From: Pseudomonas atagonensis
GTDB taxonomy: Bacteria > Pseudomonadota > Gammaproteobacteria > Pseudomonadales > Pseudomonadaceae
Reading direction: 5' to 3'
DNA: 64,000 nucleotides
Assembly: GCF_011369485.1 (NCBI RefSeq)
Contig: NZ_VXCA01000026.1
Span: 1 to 64,000, forward strand
The notes below the pieces were generated by a model. It searched no databases, was not told where the DNA came from, and saw nothing but the letters and a program-made list of their open reading frames with translations. The position numbers and the translations under genes are program-made. This document shows positions 17,028 to 28,665 of the stretch, piece by piece (position 1 is the first letter of the stretch; each line of letters opens with the position of its first letter).

Positions 17028-19622
17028 ATGAACACAGAATTTCGCAAGAACCTGCCCGGCACGCCGCTGGACTTTTTCGATGTCCGCGCGGCTGTCGATG
17101 CGATCCAGCCCGGCAGCTACGACACCCTGCCGTACACCTCTCGCGTGCTGGCGGAAAACCTCGTGCGTCGCTGCGATCCGGCCACGCTGACCGATTCCCT
17201 CAAGCAATTGATCGAGCGCAAACGCGACCTCGACTTCCCTTGGTTCCCGGCCCGCGTGGTGTGCCACGACATTCTCGGCCAGACTGCGCTGGTGGATCTG
17301 GCCGGCCTGCGCGACGCGATTGCCCAGCAGGGTGGCGACCCGGCGCAGGTCAACCCGGTGGTGCCGACGCAACTGATCGTCGACCACTCGCTGGCCGTGG
17401 AAGCGGGCGGTTTTGACGCGCAGGCGTTCGAGAAGAACCGCGCCATCGAAGACCGTCGCAACGAAGACCGTTTCCACTTCATCAACTGGACCAAGAAGGC
17501 GTTCAAGAACGTCGATGTGATCCCGCCGGGCAACGGCATCATGCACCAGATCAACCTGGAGAAAATGTCTCCGGTGATTCAGGTGCGCGACGGTGTGGCA
17601 TTCCCGGATACCTGCGTCGGCACCGACAGCCACACCCCGCACGTTGATGCGCTGGGCGTGATCGCCATCGGTGTCGGTGGGCTTGAAGCCGAGAGCGTGA
17701 TGCTCGGCCGCGCGTCGTGGATGCGCCTGCCAGAAAGCGTCGGCGTCGAACTGACCGGCAAGCTGCAACCGGGCATCACCGCCACCGACATGGTGCTGGC
17801 GCTGACCGAGTACCTGCGCAAACAGAAAGTCGTCGGCGCATGGCTGGAGTTCTTCGGCGAAGGCGCCGCTGCGCTGACCCTCGGCGACCGCGCGACCATC
17901 TCCAACATGGCCCCGGAATATGGCGCCACCGCAGCGATGTTCTACATCGACCAGCAGACCATCGATTATCTAAAACTCACCGGTCGTGAAGACCAGCAAG
18001 TACAGTTGGTCGAGCACTACGCCAAGACCACCGGCCTGTGGGCCGATAGCCTGAAAGGCGCGCAGTATGAGCGCGGTCTGACCTTCGATCTGTCCTCGGT
18101 GGTGCGCAACATGGCCGGCCCGAGCAACCCGCACGCCCGTGTCGCGGTATCGGATCTGGCGGCCAAAGGCATCGCCGGCCAGTGGCAAGACGTACCGGGG
18201 CAAATGCCCGACGGTGCGGTGATCATCGCCGCCATCACCAGTTGCACCAACACCAGCAATCCGCGCAACGTGATCGCTGCCGGCCTGCTGGCGCGCAACG
18301 CCAACAAGCTCGGGCTGGCCCGCAAGCCGTGGGTCAAGTCCTCGCTGGCGCCAGGCTCAAAAACCGTCGCGTTGTACCTCGACGAAGCGGGGCTGACCAC
18401 GGAGCTGGAGCAGCTCGGTTTCGGCGTCGTCGCCTTCGCCTGCACCACCTGCAACGGCATGTCCGGCGCACTCGATCCGGTGATCCAGCAAGAGATCATC
18501 GACCGCGATCTGTACGCCACCGCTGTGTTGTCCGGTAACCGCAACTTCGATGGCCGCATCCACCCGTACGCCAAGCAGGCGTTCCTCGCATCGCCGCCGC
18601 TGGTGGTCGCGTACGCCATTGCCGGCACCATTCGTTTCGACATCGAAAAAGACTTGCTCGGCGTGGTCGACGGCAAGGAAATCCGCCTGAAGGACATCTG
18701 GCCGAGCGACGAAGAAATCGACGCGGTGGTGAAGTCTTCGGTCAAGCCCGAGCAGTTCCGACAGGTCTACATTCCGATGTTCGCCGTCCACGAAGACACT
18801 GGCCCGAAAGTCACGCCGCTGTACGACTGGCGCGAGATGAGTACCTACATCCGCCGTCCTCCTTACTGGGAAGGCGCGCTGGCCGGAGCGCGGCCGCTCA
18901 AGGGCATGCGCCCGCTGGCGGTGCTTCCGGACAACATCACTACCGATCACCTGTCGCCGTCGAACGCGATCATGCTCGACAGCGCCGCCGGCGAATACCT
19001 GGCGAAAATGGGCCTGCCGGAAGAGGACTTCAACTCGTACGCGACCCACCGTGGTGACCACTTGACTGCGCAGCGCGCAACGTTTGCCAACCCGAAACTG
19101 TTCAACGAAATGGTCGTGGAAAACGGCAAGGTCAAGCAGGGCTCGCTGGCCCGTGTCGAGCCGGAAGGCCAAGTGATGCGCATGTGGGAAGCCATCGAGA
19201 CCTACATGGAACGCAAGCAGCCGCTGATCATCATTGCCGGCGCTGATTACGGTCAGGGTTCGTCCCGCGACTGGGCGGCCAAAGGCGTGCGTCTGGCGGG
19301 TGTGGAAGCGATCGCCGCCGAAGGTTTCGAGCGCATTCACCGTACCAACCTGGTGGGCATGGGCGTGTTGCCGCTGGAATTCAAGCCGGGCACCGACCGT
19401 AAAACATTGGGCATCGACGGCAGCGAAACCTACGACGTGATTGGTGAGCGCACGCCGCGTGCCGACCTGACGCTGGTGATCCATCGCAAGAACGGCGAAC
19501 GCGTCGAAGTGCCGGTGACCTGCCGTCTGGATACCGCCGAAGAAGTGTCGATCTACGAGGCCGGCGGCGTGCTGCAACGCTTCGCTCAGGACTTCCTCGA
19601 AGAGTCGGCGGTTGCCGTTTAA
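17028..19622 (+). CDS. acnD: Fe/S-dependent 2-methylcitrate dehydratase
   Basis: An 864-residue aconitase-superfamily protein. The cluster ligands are in ITSCTNTSNP and CTTCNGMSG, and the C-terminal swivel domain has GADYGQGSSRDWAAKG. AcnD dehydrates 2-methylcitrate to a 2-methylaconitate isomer that needs PrpF to become a substrate for aconitase. prpF follows 56 bp downstream, which fixes AcnD rather than AcnA. The same cycle step can also be done by PrpD, encoded at the end of the operon. Confidence 0.95.
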   Translation: MNTEFRKNLPGTPLDFFDVRAAVDAIQPGSYDTLPYTSRVLAENLVRRCDPATLTDSLKQLIERKRDLDFPWFPARVVCHDILGQTALVDLAGLRDAIAQQGGDPAQVNPVVPTQLIVDHSLAVEAGGFDAQAFEKNRAIEDRRNEDRFHFINWTKKAFKNVDVIPPGNGIMHQINLEKMSPVIQVRDGVAFPDTCVGTDSHTPHVDALGVIAIGVGGLEAESVMLGRASWMRLPESVGVELTGKLQPGITATDMVLALTEYLRKQKVVGAWLEFFGEGAAALTLGDRATISNMAPEYGATAAMFYIDQQTIDYLKLTGREDQQVQLVEHYAKTTGLWADSLKGAQYERGLTFDLSSVVRNMAGPSNPHARVAVSDLAAKGIAGQWQDVPGQMPDGAVIIAAITSCTNTSNPRNVIAAGLLARNANKLGLARKPWVKSSLAPGSKTVALYLDEAGLTTELEQLGFGVVAFACTTCNGMSGALDPVIQQEIIDRDLYATAVLSGNRNFDGRIHPYAKQAFLASPPLVVAYAIAGTIRFDIEKDLLGVVDGKEIRLKDIWPSDEEIDAVVKSSVKPEQFRQVYIPMFAVHEDTGPKVTPLYDWREMSTYIRRPPYWEGALAGARPLKGMRPLAVLPDNITTDHLSPSNAIMLDSAAGEYLAKMGLPEEDFNSYATHRGDHLTAQRATFANPKLFNEMVVENGKVKQGSLARVEPEGQVMRMWEAIETYMERKQPLIIIAGADYGQGSSRDWAAKGVRLAGVEAIAAEGFERIHRTNLVGMGVLPLEFKPGTDRKTLGIDGSETYDVIGERTPRADLTLVIHRKNGERVEVPVTCRLDTAEEVSIYEAGGVLQRFAQDFLEESAVAV

Positions 19623-19633
19623 ATCATATTAAG

Positions 19634-19666
19634 CGACCAAGGGATGACGAGTCCTTTGGTCGTTTT
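19634..19666 (+). terminator. Hairpin with short T-tract between acnD and prpF
   Basis: CGACCAAGGGA pairs with TCCTTTGGTCG (one G-T pair) and is followed by TTTT. It lies inside the operon, so it is more likely a partial terminator or mRNA-stabilising hairpin than a true end. Confidence 0.45.
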
Positions 19667-19678
19667 GAAGGAGCACTC

Positions 19679-20869
19679 ATGGCTCACGCACCACAGATAA
19701 AAATCCCCGCCACCTACATGCGCGGCGGCACCAGCAAAGGCGTGTTTTTCAGTCTCAAGGATCTGCCCGAGGCGGCGCAGATTCCCGGTCCGGCCCGCGA
19801 CGCCTTGCTGCTGCGGGTAATCGGCAGCCCCGACCCGTACGACAAGCAGATCGACGGCATGGGGGGGGCCACCTCCAGCACCAGCAAAACCGTGATCCTG
19901 TCGAAAAGCATCAAGGCCGATCACGACGTCGACTACCTGTTCGGTCAGGTGTCCATCGACAAGCCGTTCGTGGACTGGAGCGGCAACTGCGGCAACCTGT
20001 CGGCAGCGGTCGGTTCGTTCGCCATCAGCAACGGTCTGGTCGATGCCAGCCGCATTCCGCACAACGGTGTCGCGGTGGTTCGCGTGTGGCAGGCCAACAT
20101 CGGCAAGACCATCATCGCTCACGTGCCAATCACCAACGGCGAAGTGCAGGAAACCGGTGATTTCGAACTCGACGGCGTGACCTTCCCGGCGGCCGAAGTG
20201 CAGGTCGAATTCATGGACCCGGCGGCGGAAGAAGAGGGCGGCGGTGGCTCAATGTTCCCCACTGGCAACCTGATCGATGAGCTGGAAGTGCCGGGTGTCG
20301 GCACCTTCAAGGCGACCATGATCAATGCCGGGATTCCGACGATTTTCGTCAACGCCGAAGACATCGGTTACACCGGCACCGAGCTGCAGAGTGCGATCAA
20401 CAGCGATCCGAAAGCGCTGCAGATGTTCGAGACGATTCGCGCTTACGGCGCGTTGCGCATGGGCCTGATTGCCAATCTGGATGAAGCGGCAAAACGGCAG
20501 CACACGCCGAAAGTCGCGTTTGTCGCCAAACCTGCGGATTACGTGGCGTCGAGCGGCAAATCGGTTGGCGCCGGCGACGTGGATCTGCTGGTACGCGCCT
20601 TGTCGATGGGCAAATTGCACCACGCGATGATGGGCACGGCGGCGGTGGCGATTGGCACGGCGGCGGCCATCTCTGGCACTTTGGTAAACCTCGCGGCCGG
20701 CGGTGTTGAACGCAACGCCGTGCGCTTCGGGCATCCGTCCGGAACCCTGCGCGTGGGCGCCGAGGCCAGTCTGGAAAACGGTGAGTGGGTTGTGAAGAAA
20801 GCGATCATGAGCCGCAGTGCGCGGGTTTTGATGGAAGGTTACGTGCGCGTTCCTGGCGACTCCTTTTAA
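19679..20869 (+). CDS. prpF: 2-Methylaconitate cis-trans isomerase
   Basis: A 396-residue diaminopimelate epimerase-fold protein that isomerises 2-methylaconitate so that the AcnD route can proceed. YMRGGTSKGVFF at residues 14-25 and SGNCGNLSAAVG are the family motifs. It starts at ATG 19679 with GGAG seven bases upstream. A run of eight G at 19861-19868 lies in the coding sequence. The next 307 bp hold a MITE-like repeat before prpD. Confidence 0.93.
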   Translation: MAHAPQIKIPATYMRGGTSKGVFFSLKDLPEAAQIPGPARDALLLRVIGSPDPYDKQIDGMGGATSSTSKTVILSKSIKADHDVDYLFGQVSIDKPFVDWSGNCGNLSAAVGSFAISNGLVDASRIPHNGVAVVRVWQANIGKTIIAHVPITNGEVQETGDFELDGVTFPAAEVQVEFMDPAAEEEGGGGSMFPTGNLIDELEVPGVGTFKATMINAGIPTIFVNAEDIGYTGTELQSAINSDPKALQMFETIRAYGALRMGLIANLDEAAKRQHTPKVAFVAKPADYVASSGKSVGAGDVDLLVRALSMGKLHHAMMGTAAVAIGTAAAISGTLVNLAAGGVERNAVRFGHPSGTLRVGAEASLENGEWVVKKAIMSRSARVLMEGYVRVPGDSF

Positions 20870-20882
20870 GATCAAGAGCTCC

Positions 20883-21056
20883 ATCACCCCAGCCCTCTCC
20901 TGGAAGGAGAGGGGGCCGACCGAGGTGTTTTGCGGGATACATCGACCTGAAGCATCTCGGCGATTATGGATTCACAGAGACACTTTCAGGTCGGTGTATC
21001 CCGAAAGATCATCCCGGTCAGTTCCCTCTCCCTCCGGGAGAGGGCTAGGGTGAGGG
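20883..21056. repeat. MITE-like long inverted-repeat element (copy 1 of 2)
   Basis: A 174-bp unit with inverted ends: left CACCCCAGCCCTCTCC, right GGAGAGGGCTAGGGTGAGGG. Inner arms also pair (CGGGATACATCGACCTGAA with TTCAGGTCGGTGTATCCCG), so the transcript would fold into one long hairpin. A second, same-sized copy is at 44122-44297. No reading frame is inside. It fills most of the prpF-prpD gap. Confidence 0.8.
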
Positions 21057-21176
21057 CAACAATCCAACTGACGAAACACCCCAATGCAGACACCCACGAT
21101 CTGCTCTAAACAAAAAAAACCAATCAGCCCCTGAGGAAGACCCCACCACTCATCATTCCCCACCAGGAGAACCGCA

Positions 21177-22661
21177 ATGAGCGCCAATGTCGACCTGAAC
21201 AACCGCCCCGACTACGACCGTGTCCTGCAGGACATCGCCGATTACGTCCTCACCTTCAAAACCGAATCTGCCGAAGCCCTCGATACCGCCCGCAACTGCC
21301 TGATGGACACCCTCGGCTGTGGCCTGCTGGCGCTGCGTTTTCCCGAATGCACCAAACACCTTGGCCCCATCGTCGAAGGCACCGTCGTGCCGTTCGGTGC
21401 GCGGGTGCCGGGCACGCCGTATCGGCTCGATCCGGTCAAGGCCGCGTGGGACATCGGCTGCATCGTGCGCTGGCTGGACTACAACGACACCTGGCTCGCC
21501 GCCGAGTGGGGGCATCCGTCCGACAACCTCGGCGCTATTCTCGCCGTGGCCGATCATCTCTCGCAAAAACGCATTGCTCACGGTGACTCGCCGCTGACGA
21601 TTCGGGATGTGCTGGACGCGATGATCATGGCCCACGAGATTCAAGGCGTGATCGCTCTGGAAAACTCCTTCAACCGCGTCGGACTCGATCACGTCATTCT
21701 GGTGAAAGTCGCCTCGACGGCCGTCACCGCCAAACTCATGGGCGCCAGTCGCGAGCAATTGCTGTCGGCGCTGTCCCATGCGTTCGCTGATGGTCAGGCG
21801 TTGCGCACTTATCGGCATGCGCCGAATGCCGGCTCGCGCAAGTCGTGGGCGGCGGGGGATGCGTCGAGCCGTGGCGTGCGTCTGGCCGACATCGCCCTGC
21901 GTGGCGAGATGGGCATTCCCGGTGTTCTGACGGCAAAACAGTGGGGGTTTTATGACGTGCTGTTCAGCCACACCAACAACGATCTGGCGTTGAAACCGGA
22001 GGGTAAACGGGCCTTCAGTTTCTCGCGCCCGTTCGGCAGTTACGTGATGGAGAACGTGCTGTTCAAAATCAGTTTTCCGGCCGAATTCCACGCGCAAACC
22101 GCTTGCGAAGCCGCCGTCACACTGCATCCACAAGTGCGCAATCGTCTGCACGAGATCGACCGGATCGTCATCACTACCCACGAATCGGCGATCCGCATCA
22201 TTTCCAAGGTCGGGCCGCTGGCGAATGCCGCCGACCGCGACCACTGCATTCAATACATGACCGCTGTGCCGCTGGCGTTCGGCAATCTGGTGGCCGAGCA
22301 GTACGAGGACGAATTCCACAAGGCCCATCCGATCATCGATGTGCTGCGCGAGAAAATGGTCATCGTCGAAGACCCGCGTTTCACCCGCGAGTATCTGCAA
22401 CCCGACAAACGCTCGATTGCCAACGCCGTGCAGGTGTTCTTCAAGGATGGCAGCAGCACTGAAAATGTCGTGGTGGAATACCCGATCGGCCATCGTCGTC
22501 GCCGCGCCGAAGGCATTGCGTTGCTGGAAGCCAAATTCAGGGCCAATCTGGCCACGCGTTTCACCGGCCAGCGCAGTGCCGAGATTTTTGCCTTGTGCAA
22601 GGATCAGGCAGCGCTTGAGGCGACTCCGGTCAATCGCTTTGTGGATAAGTGGGTCATCTGA
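21177..22661 (+). CDS. prpD: 2-Methylcitrate dehydratase (cofactor-less)
   Basis: A 494-residue MmgE/PrpD-family enzyme that dehydrates 2-methylcitrate to 2-methyl-cis-aconitate without an iron-sulfur cluster. The family stretches WLDYNDTWLAAEWGHPSDN, HAFADGQALRTYRHAPN and AGDASSRGVRLA are present, and the length is normal. An AGGAG lies six bases before ATG 21177. With acnD and prpF upstream, the operon holds two alternative dehydratase routes. Its 3' end overlaps the convergent DMT transporter gene by 8 bp. Confidence 0.95.
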   Translation: MSANVDLNNRPDYDRVLQDIADYVLTFKTESAEALDTARNCLMDTLGCGLLALRFPECTKHLGPIVEGTVVPFGARVPGTPYRLDPVKAAWDIGCIVRWLDYNDTWLAAEWGHPSDNLGAILAVADHLSQKRIAHGDSPLTIRDVLDAMIMAHEIQGVIALENSFNRVGLDHVILVKVASTAVTAKLMGASREQLLSALSHAFADGQALRTYRHAPNAGSRKSWAAGDASSRGVRLADIALRGEMGIPGVLTAKQWGFYDVLFSHTNNDLALKPEGKRAFSFSRPFGSYVMENVLFKISFPAEFHAQTACEAAVTLHPQVRNRLHEIDRIVITTHESAIRIISKVGPLANAADRDHCIQYMTAVPLAFGNLVAEQYEDEFHKAHPIIDVLREKMVIVEDPRFTREYLQPDKRSIANAVQVFFKDGSSTENVVVEYPIGHRRRRAEGIALLEAKFRANLATRFTGQRSAEIFALCKDQAALEATPVNRFVDKWVI

Positions 22662-23583
22662 ACCACTTTTCCACAGGCAATTTGGTGATCGCAAAACCGC
22701 TCAACAAAATCGCCGAATAGATCATCAGTTCCCGGGACAGGGTTTGCCCCTCGTACCAGGCGCCGATGATCACGGCGAAGACCGGGAAAATGATAAACAC
22801 GAACGACAGAATGATCGGGCTCAGGCGCTTGAGCAGCAAAAAGTAAACGATGAATCCACCGACTGACGCGACCAGCCCGAGGTAGAAAAGCGCACCCCAC
22901 GAACGCGCCGTGACGTCGTGGAATACCGGTTCCTCTACGCCCAGTCCGACAATAAATAACATCGCCCCGGCAATGCCGATCGGTAGCGTGTTGTAAGTGA
23001 TCACGCTGATCGCGCTGCCGTGTTTTTTGGTCACCACGTAGCACAGCGCATGCATCACCGCCGCGCACAGAATCGCCAGTACCCCCAGCCATTCGGCGTG
23101 ATCCAGGTGCAGACCCTGGCTGCGGATAATCATGAACAGACTGGCGAAACCGATAGCGATGCCGAGCATCTGCGACGGGTAGATTTTTTCGCGTAGAAAC
23201 AGCGCGCAGAACAGCAGAATAAACACCGGCATGCAGCTGAACAGCAGCGCGGTCAGGCCGGATGACACATGCATCTCGCCATAGTTGAGCAAGTAGTACG
23301 GCAGGCTGAAATACGACAGCGTGACAAACACAAAAAACCAGCGACTCTGGCGTGGGAACAGCAGGGGTTCCTTGCGTAACACGGCGAAGCTCAGAAACAG
23401 CGGAAAAGCGATCAGAAAACGCAGCCCGGCAGCGGTCAGCGGCGGCACGCTTTCGACGGCAATCTTGATCCCCAGCCACGTGGTGCCCCAACTCAGGCAG
23501 ACAATGAGAAACAGCAGGCTGGTGATCAGGCCGGCGAGCCAGGGTTTGCTGATGCTGAGCGGTGTACTGAGAGCGGTCGACAT
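22654..23583 (-). CDS. DMT-superfamily (EamA-domain) transporter
   Basis: A 309-residue inner-membrane protein with ten hydrophobic segments in two EamA repeats. CLSWGTTWLGIKIAVESVPP near the N-terminus and FLREKIYPSQMLG are typical. Such proteins often export amino acids or related metabolites. It is divergent from a MocR-type regulator, 90 bp or less away, a common pairing for exporter control. The substrate is not evident. Confidence 0.85.
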   Translation of the reverse strand: MSTALSTPLSISKPWLAGLITSLLFLIVCLSWGTTWLGIKIAVESVPPLTAAGLRFLIAFPLFLSFAVLRKEPLLFPRQSRWFFVFVTLSYFSLPYYLLNYGEMHVSSGLTALLFSCMPVFILLFCALFLREKIYPSQMLGIAIGFASLFMIIRSQGLHLDHAEWLGVLAILCAAVMHALCYVVTKKHGSAISVITYNTLPIGIAGAMLFIVGLGVEEPVFHDVTARSWGALFYLGLVASVGGFIVYFLLLKRLSPIILSFVFIIFPVFAVIIGAWYEGQTLSRELMIYSAILLSGFAITKLPVEKWFR

Positions 23584-23673
23584 GCGGTGTGCTCCAAACG
23601 GCGGAATTGACCTCGTCGTGGAAAAGGTCTATCCATGATTGAACCTGTTTTCAGCACGCTATTCGGGGTAGCA

Positions 23674-25083
23674 ATGACTGTCAAACCAAGTATTGCCATG
23701 GTGTCAATCCTTCGCGACGGCCTGGCCAGTGGCGTGGGCGTGAAGTACAAACGCTTGGCGGACGCGGTCGAAAAAGCGATCAATGCCGGTGTGATCGAGT
23801 CCGGTTGCAAGCTGCCGCCGCATCGTTTGTTGGCCGACAGTCTCGGCGTGACCATCGGCACCATCAGTCGGGCCTACGGCGAGCTGGAGCGCGTGGGAAT
23901 GGTCGTCGCCCGTGTAGGCGATGGCACTTATGTGCGTCAGCGCGGTATGGAGCGGCCGCGGGACAAAGGCTTTCGCAATGTCAGCGATGAACCACCCTCT
24001 TGCTTTGACATGAGCCGGAATCAGCCGATTCCCGGGCAGGCAACCGAGTTCATGCGCCAAAGCCTGCAGGACCTGGCCAGTGATTCTCACGTATTGCAGC
24101 AGTTGGCGGGCTACACCCGCGAGGGCGGGCTGGCGCGGCATCGGGTGGCGGGCGCGGTGTGGTTGCGCCATGAAAATTTCGTGCCGCACGCCGATCAGGT
24201 GCTATGCGTCAACGGCGGTCAGCATGGCTTGTTGTGCGCAATGATGGGATTGCTCAAGGCCGGCGACACAGTGGTGACCGAGCATTTGTCCTACCCGGGA
24301 TTGATCGGCGTCGCACGTCAGCTCGGGATAAAACTTATCGGCGCTGCGATGGACGACGAAGGCCTGTTGCCGTCGGCTCTCGAGGACATCTGCCGTCAGC
24401 ATCGGGTATCTGCGCTGTATTGCACGCCGACCATTCAGAATCCGACAGCGGCGGTGATGTCGCTTCAACGGCGTGAAGCGATTGCTCATATTGGCCGCCA
24501 GCACAATCTGTTGATCTTCGAAGACGAAGCCCATGCCGTGCTGGATCGGCAGCGCCCGTTGCCGCTGAGTTACTTTGCGCCTGAGCGTTCGGTGTTGATC
24601 GGCAGCCTGAGCAAGGCCGTATCAGCGGGATTGCGCGTGGGTTATCTGCATGCGCCGCAGACGTTGATCGGGCGCATCGGTTCGGCGATTCGCGGGACGT
24701 GCTGGATGGCCAATCCGTTGTCGATGGAGGTGGCGAGTCTGTGGATCGAAAACGGCATGGCCGGGCGTTTGCTCGACGAGCAGATCAGCGAGATTGGTCG
24801 ACGCAAGGCGTTGGTGGCCGGCGCTTTGCAAGGCTTGAATTACAAGACGCACACCTACAGTCCGCATTTCTGGGTGGAAGTGCCGGCGGCGTGGCGGGCG
24901 TCGCAGATTGCTGCCGAGCTCAAGGAAAATAACTATCTGGTCGCCACCGCTGAGGCGTTTGCGGTGGGGCATACGGCGGTGCCACAGTTTGTTCGGGTGA
25001 GTGTGTGTAATTCGGTGGGGGATGATCAATTATTGCTGAGGGGCTTTGAAGCTTTAAACCGGGCACTGACCGAGACCGTGTAA
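23674..25083 (+). CDS. MocR-type regulator (GntR HTH fused to aminotransferase-like domain)
   Basis: A fusion protein of about 469 residues. The first 80 residues are a GntR winged helix (LPPHRLLADSLGVTIGTISR). The rest is a fold-type I aminotransferase-like domain. IGSLSKAVSAGLRVG holds the Lys expected to bind pyridoxal phosphate, and FEDEAHAVL the Asp of the cofactor site. The frame is open to 23635; ATG 23674 (MTVKPSIAM) is chosen tentatively. Members such as GabR and PdxR sense amines or vitamers and control neighbouring genes. Here the divergent DMT transporter is the likely target. Confidence 0.85.
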   Translation: MTVKPSIAMVSILRDGLASGVGVKYKRLADAVEKAINAGVIESGCKLPPHRLLADSLGVTIGTISRAYGELERVGMVVARVGDGTYVRQRGMERPRDKGFRNVSDEPPSCFDMSRNQPIPGQATEFMRQSLQDLASDSHVLQQLAGYTREGGLARHRVAGAVWLRHENFVPHADQVLCVNGGQHGLLCAMMGLLKAGDTVVTEHLSYPGLIGVARQLGIKLIGAAMDDEGLLPSALEDICRQHRVSALYCTPTIQNPTAAVMSLQRREAIAHIGRQHNLLIFEDEAHAVLDRQRPLPLSYFAPERSVLIGSLSKAVSAGLRVGYLHAPQTLIGRIGSAIRGTCWMANPLSMEVASLWIENGMAGRLLDEQISEIGRRKALVAGALQGLNYKTHTYSPHFWVEVPAAWRASQIAAELKENNYLVATAEAFAVGHTAVPQFVRVSVCNSVGDDQLLLRGFEALNRALTETV

Positions 25084-25088
25084 CTGTT

Positions 25089-25175
25089 CTTCGCGGGCAA
25101 TCCACGCTCCCGTATTTGATCGCATTCCAACGGGATAGACTCGATCAAGCTGTGGGAGCGGGCTTGCTCGCGAAG
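25089..25175. repeat. REP-type inverted repeat pair
   Basis: TTCGCGGGCAATCCACGCTC is inverted as GGGAGCGGGCTTGCTCGCGA. It lies between the 3' ends of the MocR gene and ppsR. Confidence 0.85.
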
Positions 25176-25198
25176 GCGCCAGATCAGCCGCCACCATC

Positions 25199-26017
25199 CT
25201 ATTTGAATCGCCGCTCCACGCCTTTCTCCACGAGGATCTTCGCGGAAATCTCTTCCACCGAAAAATGCGTGGAGTTGATGTTCGGAATGTTCTCGCGGCG
25301 GAACAGATTCTCCACTTCGCGCACTTCGAATTCGCACTGGGCGTAGCTCGAATAGCGGCTGTTGGGCTTGCGCTCGTTGCGGATCGCGGTGAGACGATCC
25401 GGGTCGATGGTCAGGCCGAACAACTTGTGCTGATGCGCGCGCAGGGCGGCCGGCAGTTGCAGGCGCTCCATGTCGTCTTCGGTCAGCGGATAGTTGGCCG
25501 CGCGAATGCCGAATTGCATCGCCATGTACAGGCACGTCGGGGTCTTGCCGCAGCGTGACACGCCCACCAGGATGAGATCGGCCTTGTCGTAGTAATGCGT
25601 GCGCGCACCGTCGTCGTTGTCGAGGGCGAAGTTCACCGCCTCGATGCGCTCCATGTAATTGGAGTTGTGCCCGATCGAATGGGATTTGCCGACGGTGTAG
25701 GAAGAATGCTCGGTCAGTTCCTGCTCGAGCGGGGCGAGGAAGGTCGAGAAGATGTCGATCATGAAACCATTGGACGTTGCGAGAATCTCACGAATGTCCT
25801 GATTGACGATGGTGTCGAAGATGATCGGACGAAAGCCGTCGGTTTCAGCGGCTTTGTTGATTTGTTGTACCATGGCCCGCGCTTTTTCAACGCTGTCGAT
25901 GTACGGTCGCGTGAATTTGCTGAAGGTAATGTTTTCGAACTGCGCCAGAAGGCTTTGACCCAGGGTTTCGGCGGTGATGCCGGTGCCATCGGAGATAAAG
26001 AAAGCAGATCGTTTCAT
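25199..26017 (-). CDS. ppsR: PEP synthase regulatory protein (bifunctional kinase/pyrophosphorylase)
   Basis: A 272-residue DUF299-family protein. It inactivates PEP synthase by ADP-dependent threonine phosphorylation and reactivates it by phosphate-dependent removal. The P-loop GVSRCGKTPT and the N-terminal FISDGTGITAETLGQSLL are diagnostic. ATG 26017 was chosen because MKRSAFFISDGTG is the usual start; the frame is open 22 codons above. It is divergent from its target ppsA with 174 bp between them. Confidence 0.95.
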   Translation of the reverse strand: MKRSAFFISDGTGITAETLGQSLLAQFENITFSKFTRPYIDSVEKARAMVQQINKAAETDGFRPIIFDTIVNQDIREILATSNGFMIDIFSTFLAPLEQELTEHSSYTVGKSHSIGHNSNYMERIEAVNFALDNDDGARTHYYDKADLILVGVSRCGKTPTCLYMAMQFGIRAANYPLTEDDMERLQLPAALRAHQHKLFGLTIDPDRLTAIRNERKPNSRYSSYAQCEFEVREVENLFRRENIPNINSTHFSVEEISAKILVEKGVERRFK

Positions 26018-26191
26018 TTGCACCTTGGGCCTTAAGCTAATGAGTATTTCTGGATATGATAGGCGCGATTTGCCGGCCGCCAATGGCCAGCATTCTCACT
26101 TATTTTCCAGGTCCAGGCCATACAACCGGCCAAGGCTCCCCCGGGCCGCCGGTTTCTGAGCTTTTCCAACACAGTTAGTGGAGAGATCACC

Positions 26192-28567
<2,376 letters not shown>

Positions 28568-28620
28568 GCCGTGAATGAAGCCTCGGCCTGTTATCCGGGT
28601 CGGGGCTTTGAGATTGAAGT

Positions 28621-28652
28621 AGGGCGGGCTCCTGTAGATGCCGCCCTTTTTT
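28621..28652 (+). terminator. Intrinsic terminator of ppsA
   Basis: AGGGCGG pairs with CCGCCCT around a 13-base loop and is followed by six T. It ends 14 bp before the next start codon. Confidence 0.8.
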
Positions 28653-28665
28653 GTGCAAGAGCATT

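Noticed and set aside
22604..23491. A 295-codon minus-strand frame overlapping the DMT transporter
   Set aside because: It is a second frame of the same strand, Arg/Gly-rich, with no membrane segments. The other frame encodes a normal EamA protein.
28579..28607. AGCC/GGCT-type hairpin just after ppsA as the terminator
   Set aside because: It has no T-tract; the hairpin at 28621-28652 with six T is a better terminator.
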